Shown here one piece after another: positions 1 through 8,151 of a DNA stretch of 64,000 nt (positions are counted from its first letter, which is position 1; each line of letters begins with the position of its first letter). The stretch lies in assembly GCF_000014885.1 (NCBI RefSeq), contig NC_011566.1, forward strand, positions 124,001 to 188,000, in the 5' to 3' direction. Made by a program: the position numbers and the translations under genes. The notes under the pieces are model-generated. The model did no database searches. It was not told the DNA's origin and worked only from the letters and a program-made list of their open reading frames with translations. This DNA comes from Shewanella piezotolerans WP3 (GTDB lineage: Bacteria; Pseudomonadota; Gammaproteobacteria; Enterobacterales; Shewanellaceae).

Positions 1-22
1 TAGATAGAAGTTTGATAACAAC

Positions 23-51
23 AAAAAGGGTGCTAAGGCATCCTTTTTTTT
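23..51 (+). terminator. Rho-independent terminator
   Basis: A run of A, a short GC stem (GGGTGC / GCATCC with one wobble pair, loop TAAG) and eight T form a compact terminator. It probably ends a gene lying to the left of the window, and no coding sequence precedes it here. Confidence 0.6.
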
Positions 52-175
52 GTATCTGGCTAATCTGTTGTTAATAACGGCCAGTGTTCAGCCTCGTTGA
101 CGCATTAGCACCGATATAAAAATGCTGGCTTTACCGTATTGGCTGTTTTATCGGTAGAATGGCGGCAATGTTTTA

Positions 176-384
176 TACCCATCCCCTTCTTCGATGGGCG
201 TTTCTTATAGAAAGAGCATGGGCTTTACTCTGTGTTATTGATTTTACCAAGGCAGCGACCATTAGCTGCAATCAATGCCTCGTCTACATGGATGTTGGTG
301 CTTAAGTTCAGCATGGAGCAATGAACCTGTGACCAAAGCCCGTTAAACTCCCACTGAATCCTGCATTTTCAGGTCGGATGGGTA
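176..384 (-). mobile_element. MITE-like element, family A (209 bp)
   Basis: A perfect 11-bp inverted repeat (TATACCCATCC at 174-184, GGATGGGTATA at 376-386) bounds non-coding sequence. If the outer TA is the target duplication, the element is TACCC...GGGTA. Read on the minus strand, its first part (around the motif AGTGGGAGTTTAA) and a central stretch of about 60 bp (around TGGTAAAATCAATAACAC) match the element at 2527-2786, so the two are relatives. No transposase is encoded; a Tc1/IS630-type parent is only a guess from the TA target. Confidence 0.6.
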
Positions 385-426
385 TATACCGATTGGTATC
401 AGATAATAAATAAAGGATAGAACACC

Positions 427-837
427 GTGAATGAAAGTGAATTCAGCTTAACCATACAACCACGTTTTTGTGAAACAGACGCCTTAGGCCATATCAATAA
501 TACCGTGTTTCCTGTGTGGTTCGAGGCGGCGCGTGAGCCGATATTTCAGATATTTAACCCAACTCAAGATTTGTCGAAGTGGAATCTGATCATTGCTGGG
601 TTTAACGTCAACTTTAATGCTCCGACCTACTTTGCTAGCGACGTTATCATTAAAACCTGGGTTAGCCGCATCGGTAATAGTAGCTTTGAGTTAACTCAGA
701 GTTGTTGGCAAAATGGCAAAAAAACCGTCGAGGCACAAACATCGGTAGTGCATTACGATTATGCGGCGGAAAAAAGTGTGGCGTTAAGCGAGGAGATCCG
801 AGAGCAATTAGCAACACTCACTGGCGTAGCTGGTTAG
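427..837 (+). CDS. Acyl-CoA thioesterase, hotdog fold (4HBT family)
   Basis: A 136-residue protein of the YbgC/FadM type that should hydrolyse acyl-CoA thioesters in the cytoplasm. The N-terminal catalytic segment reads FCETDALGHINNTVFPVWFEAARE; in this family the Asp (residue 18, in ETDALGH) and the HINN motif contact the thioester, and the following helix is typical of the hotdog core. The start is GTG at 427, the only start that keeps the whole fold. It stands alone between a MITE and a convergent lipoprotein gene. The physiological substrate cannot be told from sequence. Confidence 0.85.
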   Translation: MNESEFSLTIQPRFCETDALGHINNTVFPVWFEAAREPIFQIFNPTQDLSKWNLIIAGFNVNFNAPTYFASDVIIKTWVSRIGNSSFELTQSCWQNGKKTVEAQTSVVHYDYAAEKSVALSEEIREQLATLTGVAG

Positions 838-844
838 CGATTAA

Positions 845-1552
845 TTATTCTGCCTCTATGATGATAAAGTGGCAGTTTAGCGGGGCAAACTCCACCTCTT
901 TGAGTGGCGTGAATAGTTGTGCGGGGCTGTAGCCTCGCCATGTCTTTCTCATTATTTCTTTGCATATATAGTCCTGCTGGTGCTCCATGATGTGAACATT
1001 GAGAGTCTCCCCATCGAACAGCCACCGGCCTTGATAGCTGTTTAGCTGCTCTAGATCTGCATCAAATGGGTCATATTCTAAAGTAACACTACCCGCAGAT
1101 TTCAATGATAATAATGCGTCACCCTCTTCGCAGTTGTCGCTTCTTAGCCAGCTCGGTGGCATTGAAACTGGCTGACTTCCTCGGATATAGAGACCAATAT
1201 TATTGATGCTGTAAAAATGTTTCCCCTCAGCAAACTTAAAGATGTGCGGCTCGCCAAACCTAAGCTCTTGCATGAGAGCTATTAACTGCTCGATAGCATA
1301 TTGATTTTGCTGGGCGGGGTTTATGGCAATGCTCGTATCTGGAAATTCTCTGGGGATCTCCAGTTGTGTCAACGTCACCTTCCAGCCTTGTGCCTCAAGT
1401 TGTTGACTTAATGCATCGAGTTTAGCAGATTCTATTCCGTTACTGCTTATAAAGGCATGCTGTTGTGCGCAGCCATTTAATAGCCAAAAGCACTGCAAAA
1501 TCAATAAACTAAATGCAATTCGCTTAAGTCTTCGAGAGAAATTTCTGAACAT
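845..1552 (-). CDS. Predicted lipoprotein of unknown function
   Basis: A protein of about 235 residues starting MFRNFSRRLKR, with a hydrophobic segment and a lipobox (LLNGC), so it should be lipidated after signal peptidase II cleavage. The mature part has no family I recognise; it carries a few cysteines (SDNCEEG, YICKE, LNCHF) that could form disulfides in the periplasm. The reading frame could begin six codons earlier (1570), but the 1552 ATG gives the better signal peptide. Its start lies 28 nt inside the 3' end of the GNAT gene read on the same strand, suggesting co-transcription. Confidence 0.65.
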   Translation of the reverse strand: MFRNFSRRLKRIAFSLLILQCFWLLNGCAQQHAFISSNGIESAKLDALSQQLEAQGWKVTLTQLEIPREFPDTSIAINPAQQNQYAIEQLIALMQELRFGEPHIFKFAEGKHFYSINNIGLYIRGSQPVSMPPSWLRSDNCEEGDALLSLKSAGSVTLEYDPFDADLEQLNSYQGRWLFDGETLNVHIMEHQQDYICKEIMRKTWRGYSPAQLFTPLKEVEFAPLNCHFIIIEAE

Positions 1553-1799
1553 ACCAGCAGCTCGCATCAATCTCTAGTCCTTGTGATTTTGCCCAACTCA
1601 AGCCATGTCGAACTAACTTCTCTGCTAAGCCTTTTCCTCGTAACTCTTTTGGGACAAAGGTGTGGCTGAAGTTGCATAAACCTTGGCTATTTAGCGCAGT
1701 GTTACTGGTCGATAACTCGTAAGTGAGCACTGCTTGCGCCGTACCAATATTAATCACAAATTGTTGCTCATCAGGCAGATGGGTAATGTTTTCACTCAT
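1524..1799 (-). CDS. Small GNAT-family N-acetyltransferase (YjdJ / Acetyltransf_CG type)
   Basis: A 91-residue protein matching the short, minimal GNAT subfamily (PF14542). The signature is seen at residues 46-87: HTFVPKELRGKGLAEKLV (acetyl-CoA pyrophosphate loop RGKGLA), then ASCWYVQKFL near the C-terminus. These proteins are about 90 residues, so the length is normal. The substrate is unknown for the family. It reads into the downstream lipoprotein gene with a short overlap. ATG at 1799 follows a weak purine stretch. Confidence 0.85.
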   Translation of the reverse strand: MSENITHLPDEQQFVINIGTAQAVLTYELSTSNTALNSQGLCNFSHTFVPKELRGKGLAEKLVRHGLSWAKSQGLEIDASCWYVQKFLSKT

Positions 1800-1867
1800 T
1801 TCAAATCCTTTGAATTCTCTAGGCTTAAACTTACAAAGAAAGTCATACAGAGAACCGCTGCTGACAA

Positions 1868-2296
1868 TTACACCAGCTTATAGGTTTCTAACGCATCCAA
1901 TAGCTGTGGCGTTAGTTGTGCTTTCTGTCCAGTTTTAAAGTTAAACATCACTACCTGAGAAGAGCCAATGGTGGTTACAGCTTGTTGGGTTTGGCTAAAT
2001 ACGTGGTAGTGCATCATAAAACGGTCATCGTTAATATCACTGATACTGACACCAACTACGAGCGTATCTGGAAAGGTAACGGGTCGCTTATAGCGTGCTT
2101 GGTTTTCACTGATCACCGGTCCAATCGCGGTTTTTTGTATATCTTCGAGCAAATTAATTTGATTGAAGAAATCAATTCTGGCAGTTTCAAAATAGCGAAA
2201 GTAAACCACATTGTTGACGTGTTGTAGCGCATCCATTTCACCCCAAGCGACATTTATAGTGGTATTTATTGGGTATTGCTCGAGAAACTTATCCAT
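1868..2296 (-). CDS. Acyl-CoA thioesterase, hotdog fold (4HBT family)
   Basis: A 142-residue hotdog protein with the catalytic segment WGEMDALQHVNNVVYFRYFETARIDF, the hallmark of YbgC-like thioesterases (Asp at residue 22, HVNN following). It is only distantly similar to the thioesterase at 427-837, so the pair is not a recent duplication. It is transcribed in the same direction as the GNAT and lipoprotein genes (68 nt gap). A cytoplasmic role in acyl-CoA turnover is the family expectation. Confidence 0.85.
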   Translation of the reverse strand: MDKFLEQYPINTTINVAWGEMDALQHVNNVVYFRYFETARIDFFNQINLLEDIQKTAIGPVISENQARYKRPVTFPDTLVVGVSISDINDDRFMMHYHVFSQTQQAVTTIGSSQVVMFNFKTGQKAQLTPQLLDALETYKLV

Positions 2297-2526
2297 AATG
2301 ATCTCTTATTATTAGTGTAAATCGGTTTCAAACGGTTGTTTGATTTTTATTCAGCATACCAGCATGCTGTTATCGCAACAAGGACTAGTGAGAGGTATCT
2401 GTGCGAGCAATTTATATCGGTAGATTAGCATGTTGCAGCTTATTAGCGGTTAGCATGTGCCAAGCAAAAACGCTAAGCCAATTTGAGCCTGCTAAATCCT
2501 CACAAGAGCAGCAAGCCTACAAGCTA

Positions 2527-2786
2527 TACTCGTTCTACCTGAAGGTGCAGAATTCAGTGGGAGTTTAATGGACTTTAATCACGGCATTGGTTGCGACTAA
2601 TGGTCATTCCCTTGGTAAAATCAATAACACTGAGTAAAGTCCATTAAAGCCCATCACAGAAGGCTTTGTGCCAGCCCACTTCGTTGTTGCACTAATTTAA
2701 AAGGGAATGACCATTTCTATATTAATGCGCCTAGAATTGAACAGGCACAATGCCTCTGAAACGAGCATCTTCGAGTAGAGCGGGTA
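2527..2786 (+). mobile_element. MITE-like element, family A (260 bp), inside the DUF4344 gene
   Basis: Imperfect terminal inverted repeats (left TACTCGTTCTACCTGAAG, right end reads CTTCGAGTAGAGCGGGTA) flanked by TA on both sides. Excision with one TA restores the reading frame of the host gene across codons AAG-CTA-GTT. Inside are nested inverted repeats: a 14-bp pair (2564-2577 with 2635-2648) and a 15-bp pair (2599-2613 with 2701-2715). It is related in two stretches to the element at 176-384. No coding capacity. Confidence 0.75.
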
Positions 2787-3112
2787 TAGTTAAATCAGTT
2801 GAGCCACAACTACAATTGCTAGTTGATGAGTTACCGCTGCAGCAATCCTTACAGATCGTCTATGGCGCCGAAGACGGGCCTCTATTTGATCCTGAGTTAA
2901 TGCAGATCCATATTCCCTATGCGTTTATCATTGAAGTCTTTAACCGCTTTAGTGCCGACAACTACCAAAAAACAGGGGTTAGTGCTGCTACCGCTACTCA
3001 AGATGCCTTATTGCACACCATTGGTCATGAATATGGTCATGCTTTTATCTATGCAAACCAAGTTATTGTATTAGGTAAAGAGGAGGATGCGGTTGATACT
3101 TTGGCGACTCTA

Positions 3113-3376
3113 TACCAATCAGTATAAAAATTTGCTCGCTCAGCGAGAGTTTAGCGGTTTTGAGGTAAGTTAATGAGAGAAGGTCATAGTTATTCTACGT
3201 TCAAGCTTATTAACGCAGTATCAGAACAGCTAAAACTCGCCTGTAAGGAGTGGTTTTTGCTGCCTACTTCTGCGTTGAATAATTTCATAAGGGAATAACC
3301 ATTATGTCACTTATCCGCCTTGAATTAGTTCGCAAAAAACACTCTGAGTAGATCAACTTCTTATACTGATTGGTAT
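3113..3376 (+). mobile_element. MITE-like element, family B (264 bp), inside the DUF4344 gene
   Basis: A perfect 15-bp terminal inverted repeat (TACCAATCAGTATAA at 3113-3127, its complement at 3361-3375). Host codons ACT-CTA precede and TTA-CTG follow, so the frame of the interrupted gene is restored on removal. The target duplication is TA or a 3-bp CTA/TTA with one mismatch. The right half carries GGGAATAACCATT, a motif also found in families A and C (as GGGAATGACCATT or its complement), which suggests distant kinship. Confidence 0.75.
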
Positions 3377-3535
3377 TACTGCTGCTTAATTCATTTGATG
3401 ATGGTGCAGATATTGCGCTGAGCGCTGCAGACCTGTTTGCTCTAGAAGATGAAAGCATTGAAAAACTTGAAGAACAAGATTTTGCCGATGAGCACAGTTT
3501 AGATGCGCAGCGATATTTTGCTACCTTGTGTTTAA

Positions 3536-3847
3536 TACCAATTGCATTAAGTATTTGGCCAGTTCAGAGCCCCTCAGTCTTTTCAATTCAAAGCGCTTTG
3601 GTAAAGAAATGGTTATTCCCTTTTAAGCCAATGCAAAGCAGAAGTGGAAAGACTGAGGTGCTCACGAAGTGCGGGGTTCAAAACGTTGTATGCTTCATTA
3701 TAGGATTTGGATATACGACTAAATGGACTTAGGAGGTAGAGCGAAGCAGGATGCCAGAGCCGAGAATAACTATTAGCTCAAATCCCACTACTTGCCTACA
3801 GCGTTTTGAATTCCCGCTGAATGGTCAAACTTTTAATGCAATTGGTA
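3536..3847 (+). mobile_element. MITE-like element, family C, copy 1 (312 bp), inside the DUF4344 gene
   Basis: A 15-bp terminal inverted repeat (TACCAATTGCATTAA and complement) flanked by the 3-bp direct repeat TAA. Removing the element and one TAA rebuilds the host codons TGT-TTA-ATC-TAT. Almost the same sequence occurs at 57081-57392, and a longer form at 38062-38486. It encodes no protein; the short open frame after position 3751 is element sequence running into the host gene. A 3-bp TAA/TTA target resembles that of IS5-type elements with TNA targets, which is inference. Confidence 0.85.
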
Positions 3848-4009
3848 TAATCTATGGCAGTGATCCACAGAAGTTTGCTGGAATGATAGATCGGCCACAG
3901 GCACTGCTACAAAGTGGTGAGTATTGCCAAGAGGAGTATCTGCGTCAGAGTGATCATTGGGATAGGTTAAAGCAGCAATATATCGTCCAAGAATAAAGAG
4001 CACATACAA

Positions 4010-4035
4010 AAAGGCATTCGGTTAAGAATGCCTTT
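4010..4035. terminator. Bidirectional terminator between the DUF4344 pseudogene and mtnC
   Basis: A perfect 10-bp stem (AAAGGCATTC / GAATGCCTTT) with a 6-nt loop, A-rich on the left and ending in T, lies between two convergent genes and can serve both. Confidence 0.7.
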
Positions 4036-4053
4036 AATCGTTAGTGCTAACGT

Positions 4054-4731
4054 TTATAACTCAATTTCTGCAAAGCTGCTTATCTGTTTAAAGTCACCCG
4101 TGCGTTGATTGTCTTGACGCACCATTTGTAGCACATTCAAGCCTGCTTCACTGGCCGCTTTCAACTCTTCAAGTACATCAGAAACAAAGAGGATCTGCTT
4201 TGGACTAAGGCTAATCGTATTTAGGATATTGCAGTAAGCCTGCTTAAAACGTTTGTTGCCAGTGCGGGTGTCAAAGTGGCCATTAAATTTGTCAGTTAGA
4301 TCACCTGCATCACTATTACCAAATAGTAATTTCTGTGCATCAACAGAACCCGATGAGAAGCTATATACTCGCAAGCCTTGCTGCTTGTAACCGTCTAGTG
4401 CTTCGATAAAGTCTGGGAAGATATGCCCTTTAAACTCACCGTTAGCGTAACCTTGCTTCCAAATTAAACCCTGAATGGTTTTAAGCGGTGTCGCTTTGCG
4501 GTCTTCTTCAATCCACTGCAACAATATTTCAGTCACTCGAGCAAGATCGGCGTCAGGTTCTAGTGCAATATCTTGTACATCACAAATGCAGTTTTCAACT
4601 AACACATTCTTTTGATTTTCTTCAAGAAAAGCGGGTAATACCTTAGCTGAATAAGGAAAAAGAATATCCTCAATAAAGTTAAGATCGGTAGTTGTACCGG
4701 CTGTATCTACGACAATGGCTCTGATACCCAT
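4054..4731 (-). CDS. mtnC: Acireductone synthase (enolase-phosphatase E1)
   Basis: A 225-residue HAD-superfamily protein of the methionine salvage pathway; E1 enolises and dephosphorylates 2,3-diketo-5-methylthiopentyl-1-phosphate to acireductone. The N-terminus MGIRAIVVDTAGTTTDLNFI holds the HAD nucleophile Asp9, but the usual D-x-E-G-T is D-T-A-G-T, so the second acidic residue is Ala. Other HAD motifs remain: YSFSSGS (motif II, about residue 120), a Lys in the TGNKRFKQAYCNI region, and FVSDVLEEL (motif III/IV Asp). Length is normal for the family. No other mtn genes are in view, so it is not in a salvage operon here. Confidence 0.85.
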   Translation of the reverse strand: MGIRAIVVDTAGTTTDLNFIEDILFPYSAKVLPAFLEENQKNVLVENCICDVQDIALEPDADLARVTEILLQWIEEDRKATPLKTIQGLIWKQGYANGEFKGHIFPDFIEALDGYKQQGLRVYSFSSGSVDAQKLLFGNSDAGDLTDKFNGHFDTRTGNKRFKQAYCNILNTISLSPKQILFVSDVLEELKAASEAGLNVLQMVRQDNQRTGDFKQISSFAEIEL

Positions 4732-5047
4732 AATGTTTGGTTACTCCGCAATGTGCTATTGATCTGTTTATTGCTCAGATCCTAAGCTGAAACGTTGCTT
4801 TTGGCTAGTTTATTCGCGTCGCAAATCGTAGTTAGTTTTCAGTCATGTAGCCTAAGGACACTTTTCGACGATCTTGCAATCACATTTTTCTAAAATTAAG
4901 AGAGATGGGTGCTCAAGCGAGATTGGTTTTCCTTAGTGTGGTTTGCAGATTAGGGACAAAAAAACGATAAGATTTATGCTTTGGGAAATGACAAGAGTAA
5001 GCAGATAACAAATAAAGTCTTGCTTACTCTAGTCATCAATAACCGGG
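4732..5047. other. Intergenic region, no gene seen
   Basis: This stretch holds the upstream region of mtnC and the 3' side of the outer-membrane-type gene. A hairpin (AGAGTAAGCA at 4994-5003 with TGCTTACTCT at 5021-5030, 17-nt loop) may act as a terminator for the latter. I see no open frame with a plausible start and no other element. Confidence 0.5.
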
Positions 5048-6175
5048 TTACTCAGTGATAAAACCAAAGAAGCTGAGCAGCTTTGCGGTATCTTGCCTTA
5101 CACTCAAGGTGACTGAATAGTCATCAAGATCATCGGGGCCTAAGTTTGCTTTAAAACCTAATAAAAATGGCTTGTCTGCAACCAGTTGATATTGTGCTTG
5201 TATCACCCAAAGATTAACGTCTGTCATTGCTCCATGGTTTGTAGTTCTAACAAAGTAGCCGCCAACTCTAGCTCGAGGAAGCGCATTACTGTTTTCTTCT
5301 ACACCCGCGCTGTAAAGGTTGAACTCTAGACCACCGCCGTAATACCTTGCTAACTCATTACCTTGGGTTGCTTCATCTAAACTACGAATACCAGCTAATG
5401 CTGCAAAACTAAGAACAGAGTCGCCATTTGCGGTTGCCATAAAATGGCCTGGTGAATATAAATACTTCATGTAACCATCAATAGTATCGGTTACATCGTT
5501 AAATCCAGCAGCGTTGGGATCAGACTTTTCTTCATTAACAGTTGGGTTTTGGCCAAATGCTACTCCAACCTCAAAGTTAGTTACTGCGTCACTCCATCCC
5601 CAGCCATTCTTCCAACGACCATTTAGCTTGAGTGAGCCGGTAACCCCACCTTGATCAAAACCAGTACGTTTGCCGTCATCGTCATAGCCATTTTGTTGTT
5701 TATAGCCTAGCTCGAATGAGCTGATCCAACGATTACTTGTATTTGTGAGTGTTTCAGCTGTTTTTTCATCTGTGGTTGGGTTGCTTACCTGTGTTGTCAA
5801 AGCTAATTGAGTTAAAGCGGCAGTATCTTGTGAGCCCAAAGCTGTTCCTGAATCCGCTATCTCAGAAAGACAGTTAGCGAAAACATTAGCAGCAAGGCCA
5901 TCATTCTTGAGTTTTAACTTATCTATCCCGTCAATATCGACATTGTTCGACGATGGGCAGCTAATGGTGATCTGTTTGGTTGGATCTTTCGCACTTAGGC
6001 AGGCATCAATCGTTATTGTGCTAGATAATGCACTAATACTGGGTTTGAGTTTGTTCAGTGAGCTGTAGCAAAGTTGAGTTTGCGTTGCTCCCGCGCTATT
6101 TAGCGTTTGCCCTGCAAATACTAGTGGTGACAAACCGCAAAGTAGCAGCGGGGTTATTTTTAGTAATTTCATCAT
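5048..6175 (-). CDS. Predicted outer-membrane beta-barrel-type protein
   Basis: A 375-residue exported protein with signal peptide MMKLLKITPLLLCGLSPLVFA-GQ. The first third is Ser/Thr-rich and has four cysteines (QLCYSS, DACLS, ISCPS, NCLSE), perhaps a periplasmic disulfide domain. From about residue 150 the sequence alternates polar and aromatic residues (WISSFELGYKQQNGY, GSLKLNGRWKNGWGWS, VTNFEVGVAFGQ) as in barrel strands and ends with LSVRQDTAKLLSFFGFITE. I do not recognise a named family. Start may be the first or second Met. It is monocistronic. Confidence 0.6.
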   Translation of the reverse strand: MMKLLKITPLLLCGLSPLVFAGQTLNSAGATQTQLCYSSLNKLKPSISALSSTITIDACLSAKDPTKQITISCPSSNNVDIDGIDKLKLKNDGLAANVFANCLSEIADSGTALGSQDTAALTQLALTTQVSNPTTDEKTAETLTNTSNRWISSFELGYKQQNGYDDDGKRTGFDQGGVTGSLKLNGRWKNGWGWSDAVTNFEVGVAFGQNPTVNEEKSDPNAAGFNDVTDTIDGYMKYLYSPGHFMATANGDSVLSFAALAGIRSLDEATQGNELARYYGGGLEFNLYSAGVEENSNALPRARVGGYFVRTTNHGAMTDVNLWVIQAQYQLVADKPFLLGFKANLGPDDLDDYSVTLSVRQDTAKLLSFFGFITE

Positions 6176-6829
6176 CAGTCCTTTGTATGTTTATTTTTAT
6201 TAAATAAACCAAGACTGCTGGAGAGGTCTCCACTTTGGCACAGATAATTTACACGTGAGAAAAAACCAGTAAAGTGAGAAATGACTTTTAGTTGTTTAAT
6301 CAGTCTTTAGTGCTACGTGGCGGTGGCTGTATTGGTGGTTAATTATTGAACTTTAATTGTCATCGCACTAACTTTTACGTTGGTATCGCGATTGTGGATT
6401 GGAATGCTTCGTCATATCGTTCTGTGCCTGTTTGTAATTTTGTAAGTATATCTGGCTATAATCCTCACTGTTTCCTCTTAGTAACGTTGATGAATATCGA
6501 CTTGAATTCTAAAGTGATAGCACTACTTTGTGCTGTAGTGTCCGGTTTGTTCTAATAGGTTGCAACTGATGAGCGGAAAAACGAACCACCGAATATTGAA
6601 ATCTTTTGACTCACCAGTTTAAAATTAACTATTCGGGTTACTACTGTTAGGAATTAATATAACGGAACGGTTTAATATATTGCCATTTTTCTTAATATTA
6701 TTTAGGTTTTGTCGTACTAAATGATGATAGTTAGCCGTGGATCCTAGCAAAAAGAGCAGTAGATAAGTGAAGTGATACAGATAGAATAATAAATGCTAGA
6801 ACATTCTATTAGAATATAAGGGATAGACA
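6176..6829. other. Intergenic region, no convincing gene
   Basis: 650 bp between two exported-protein genes. A 69-codon frame at 6346-6555 lacks a ribosome binding site, conserved features and normal codon use, so I do not call it. The last 100 bp before 6830 are AT-rich and likely hold the promoter of the small gene that follows. Confidence 0.4.
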
Positions 6830-7045
6830 ATGAATATGAGAAAAGGACTTTTAGCTTTAATAGCTACTGCTGCAGTAACCACGGCTGTACAAGCCGCCTA
6901 TTGGGAGTTTTCAATCTACGCTTACGTTGATAGCAATGGCGCCGAAGTTGGCAGGTTGTATATCCCATGCTTTAACCGTCAAGCAGTTAGTCAAGGCACC
7001 GTAACAAATAAAAAGGTACTGGTTGAACGCGGCACCTGTAGATAA
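6830..7045 (+). CDS. Small exported protein, possibly DUF6289-like
   Basis: A 71-residue protein with a clear Sec signal (MNMRKGLLALIATAAVTTAVQAA) preceded by AAGGGATAG. The mature part is about 48 residues with two cysteines (IPCFNRQ and RGTCR at the C-terminus), which could form one disulfide. The layout, a short signal peptide plus a G-x-L-x-x-x-C segment, recalls short exported proteins annotated DUF6289, but I cannot confirm that. A good terminator follows. Function unknown. Confidence 0.65.
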   Translation: MNMRKGLLALIATAAVTTAVQAAYWEFSIYAYVDSNGAEVGRLYIPCFNRQAVSQGTVTNKKVLVERGTCR

Positions 7046-7056
7046 AAGTTAACTCG

Positions 7057-7083
7057 AATCGCCCGCGGTATCGGCGATTTTTC
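7057..7083 (+). terminator. Terminator of the 71-residue exported protein gene
   Basis: Stem AATCGCC / GGCGATT with a 9-nt loop, followed by TTTTTCTTT, directly after the stop codon at 7045. Confidence 0.7.
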
Positions 7084-7294
7084 TTTGCTGCCAACCCAAT
7101 TGTTATCTTATTCTATTAACTAAACGTCATCGGTTTAGTGCGCTAAATACCCCCAACATGAAATAGACCTTAAGAGGGACTGTAGCAAAGTTTGACCGTT
7201 TCTTTCGTTGAGTTAAAAAATAAACCATGCATTTCACTGACGTGGTACAGCATGGCTCATTAGTAACCTAATATTGGGTTTACTCTACTTTAGG

Positions 7295-7768
7295 TTAATA
7301 AGTCGTATAGCTTCGAGCGCTGTCTATTTCACTTAATACTTTTCTAACTAAGGTATCTTTATCTTGTAGTTTGGGATCCATTGATTTTAATTGCATCAAC
7401 ATTGGGGCTGGCAGGTTGTCGTACAAAATTAAATAATCCCTATCTAACTTCAATATAGGAAGTGATTTGGTAAGTGCTTCGTTTGATGTTGTAAATTGTT
7501 CTGTATTTTGAGTCCATTGTGATATTAATGAAGGCCAAAAAGACTGCGCTGTTAATGTAACTAAATAAGCTTCTGCATGCGCTTTACCTAAGAATTGTTG
7601 CTGATTAGTATCATAAATATAGATAGCAGGAAATTTATGTTTTTGCTTTCCAGCGACTGAATCCAATAAGATTGTTTTTTGATGTTGCCCTAGAGCGATT
7701 AGCAAGGAGCTGTCTGCACTAACGTTTATAGACATAAAAACTAGAAGTGATAGAAATATAATGCGCAT
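7295..7768 (-). CDS. Hypothetical exported protein
   Basis: A 157-residue protein with a signal peptide (MRIIFLSLLVFMSINVSA-DS). It contains no cysteine in the mature part and no motif I recognise; features are AIYIYDTNQQQFLGK and DRDYLILYDNLPAPM. It lies 66 nt downstream of the small Cys/Gly-rich peptide gene on the same strand and is divergent from the MacAB-like exporter operon, so it may belong to the same peptide or export cluster. This link rests on position only. Confidence 0.6.
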   Translation of the reverse strand: MRIIFLSLLVFMSINVSADSSLLIALGQHQKTILLDSVAGKQKHKFPAIYIYDTNQQQFLGKAHAEAYLVTLTAQSFWPSLISQWTQNTEQFTTSNEALTKSLPILKLDRDYLILYDNLPAPMLMQLKSMDPKLQDKDTLVRKVLSEIDSARSYTTY

Positions 7769-7834
7769 AGCTGTCTCGATTGAGTTAAAGTGGGGCTATA
7801 AGCCCCAGTAGTTTGTATTGGGGTTTAGCAAACT

Positions 7835-7994
7835 CTATTCGCAGGTGAGTTCACCGTTTGAAGTGGTACAACAAATTTGCCCTCCTCCACCACCTTCTTT
7901 AATTTCTACACATGTTTTGGGTTTCGCCATGACATTATAAGAGTTAAGTGTGAGTACAGCTAAAAGCAAAAGTGATTTATATATTTTTCTTCAT
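7835..7994 (-). pseudogene. Small exported Cys/Gly-rich peptide, frameshifted after codon 4
   Basis: ATG at 7994 opens MKKNI and meets a stop at once, but the adjacent frame reads on with no stop: KSLLLLAVLTLNSYNVMA, a good Sec signal, then about 29 residues containing CVEIKEGGGGGQICC and a C-terminal LTCE. Deleting one A from the AAAAA run near 7986 would give an intact 52-residue exported peptide with four cysteines. A true one-base mutation, a sequencing error in the homopolymer, or use of a non-ATG start (TTG within the leader) are all possible. It is divergent from the exporter operon at 8152. Confidence 0.55.
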
Positions 7995-8151
7995 TGATTT
8001 TAAATGAGTTGAATTAGTGGAGTACATCCATATCTCCACATGAGGTAACCTAATGTATTTCTCGGTGATGTCAATATTTTGTTTTACTATTGTTTTTATT
8101 TGTAATTATTCGTATTGTAGCTAATCGCAATTAATTAAATGGAATTTAATT

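Larger units (their letters stand above)
2401..3996 (+). pseudogene. DUF4344 putative metallopeptidase, broken by three inserted elements
   Basis: Removing three insertions (2527-2786, 3113-3376, 3536-3847) and one copy of each target repeat restores a single open frame of about 265 codons. The restored protein starts at GTG 2401 after AGAGG, has a signal peptide (SLLAVSMCQA), a zinc-peptidase motif HEYGH within LLHTIGHEYGHAF, EEDAVDTLATL, and ends RLKQQYIVQE at 3996. This matches the DUF4344 family of putative metallopeptidases. No other lesion is visible in the exonic parts, so the insertions look recent. No functional protein is expected from the interrupted gene. Confidence 0.85.

Noticed and set aside
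387..400. Near-palindrome ATACCGATTGGTAT next to the family A element
   Set aside because: It is short and imperfect; it resembles a MITE end by chance, and no partner was found.
3370..3732. Open frame spanning the end of a MITE and part of the DUF4344 gene
   Set aside because: It mixes two host-gene pieces with element sequence and is explained by the insertion model.
6346..6555. A 69-codon frame in the gap before the small exported protein gene
   Set aside because: No ribosome binding site, no signal or fold, and codon composition unlike neighbouring genes.
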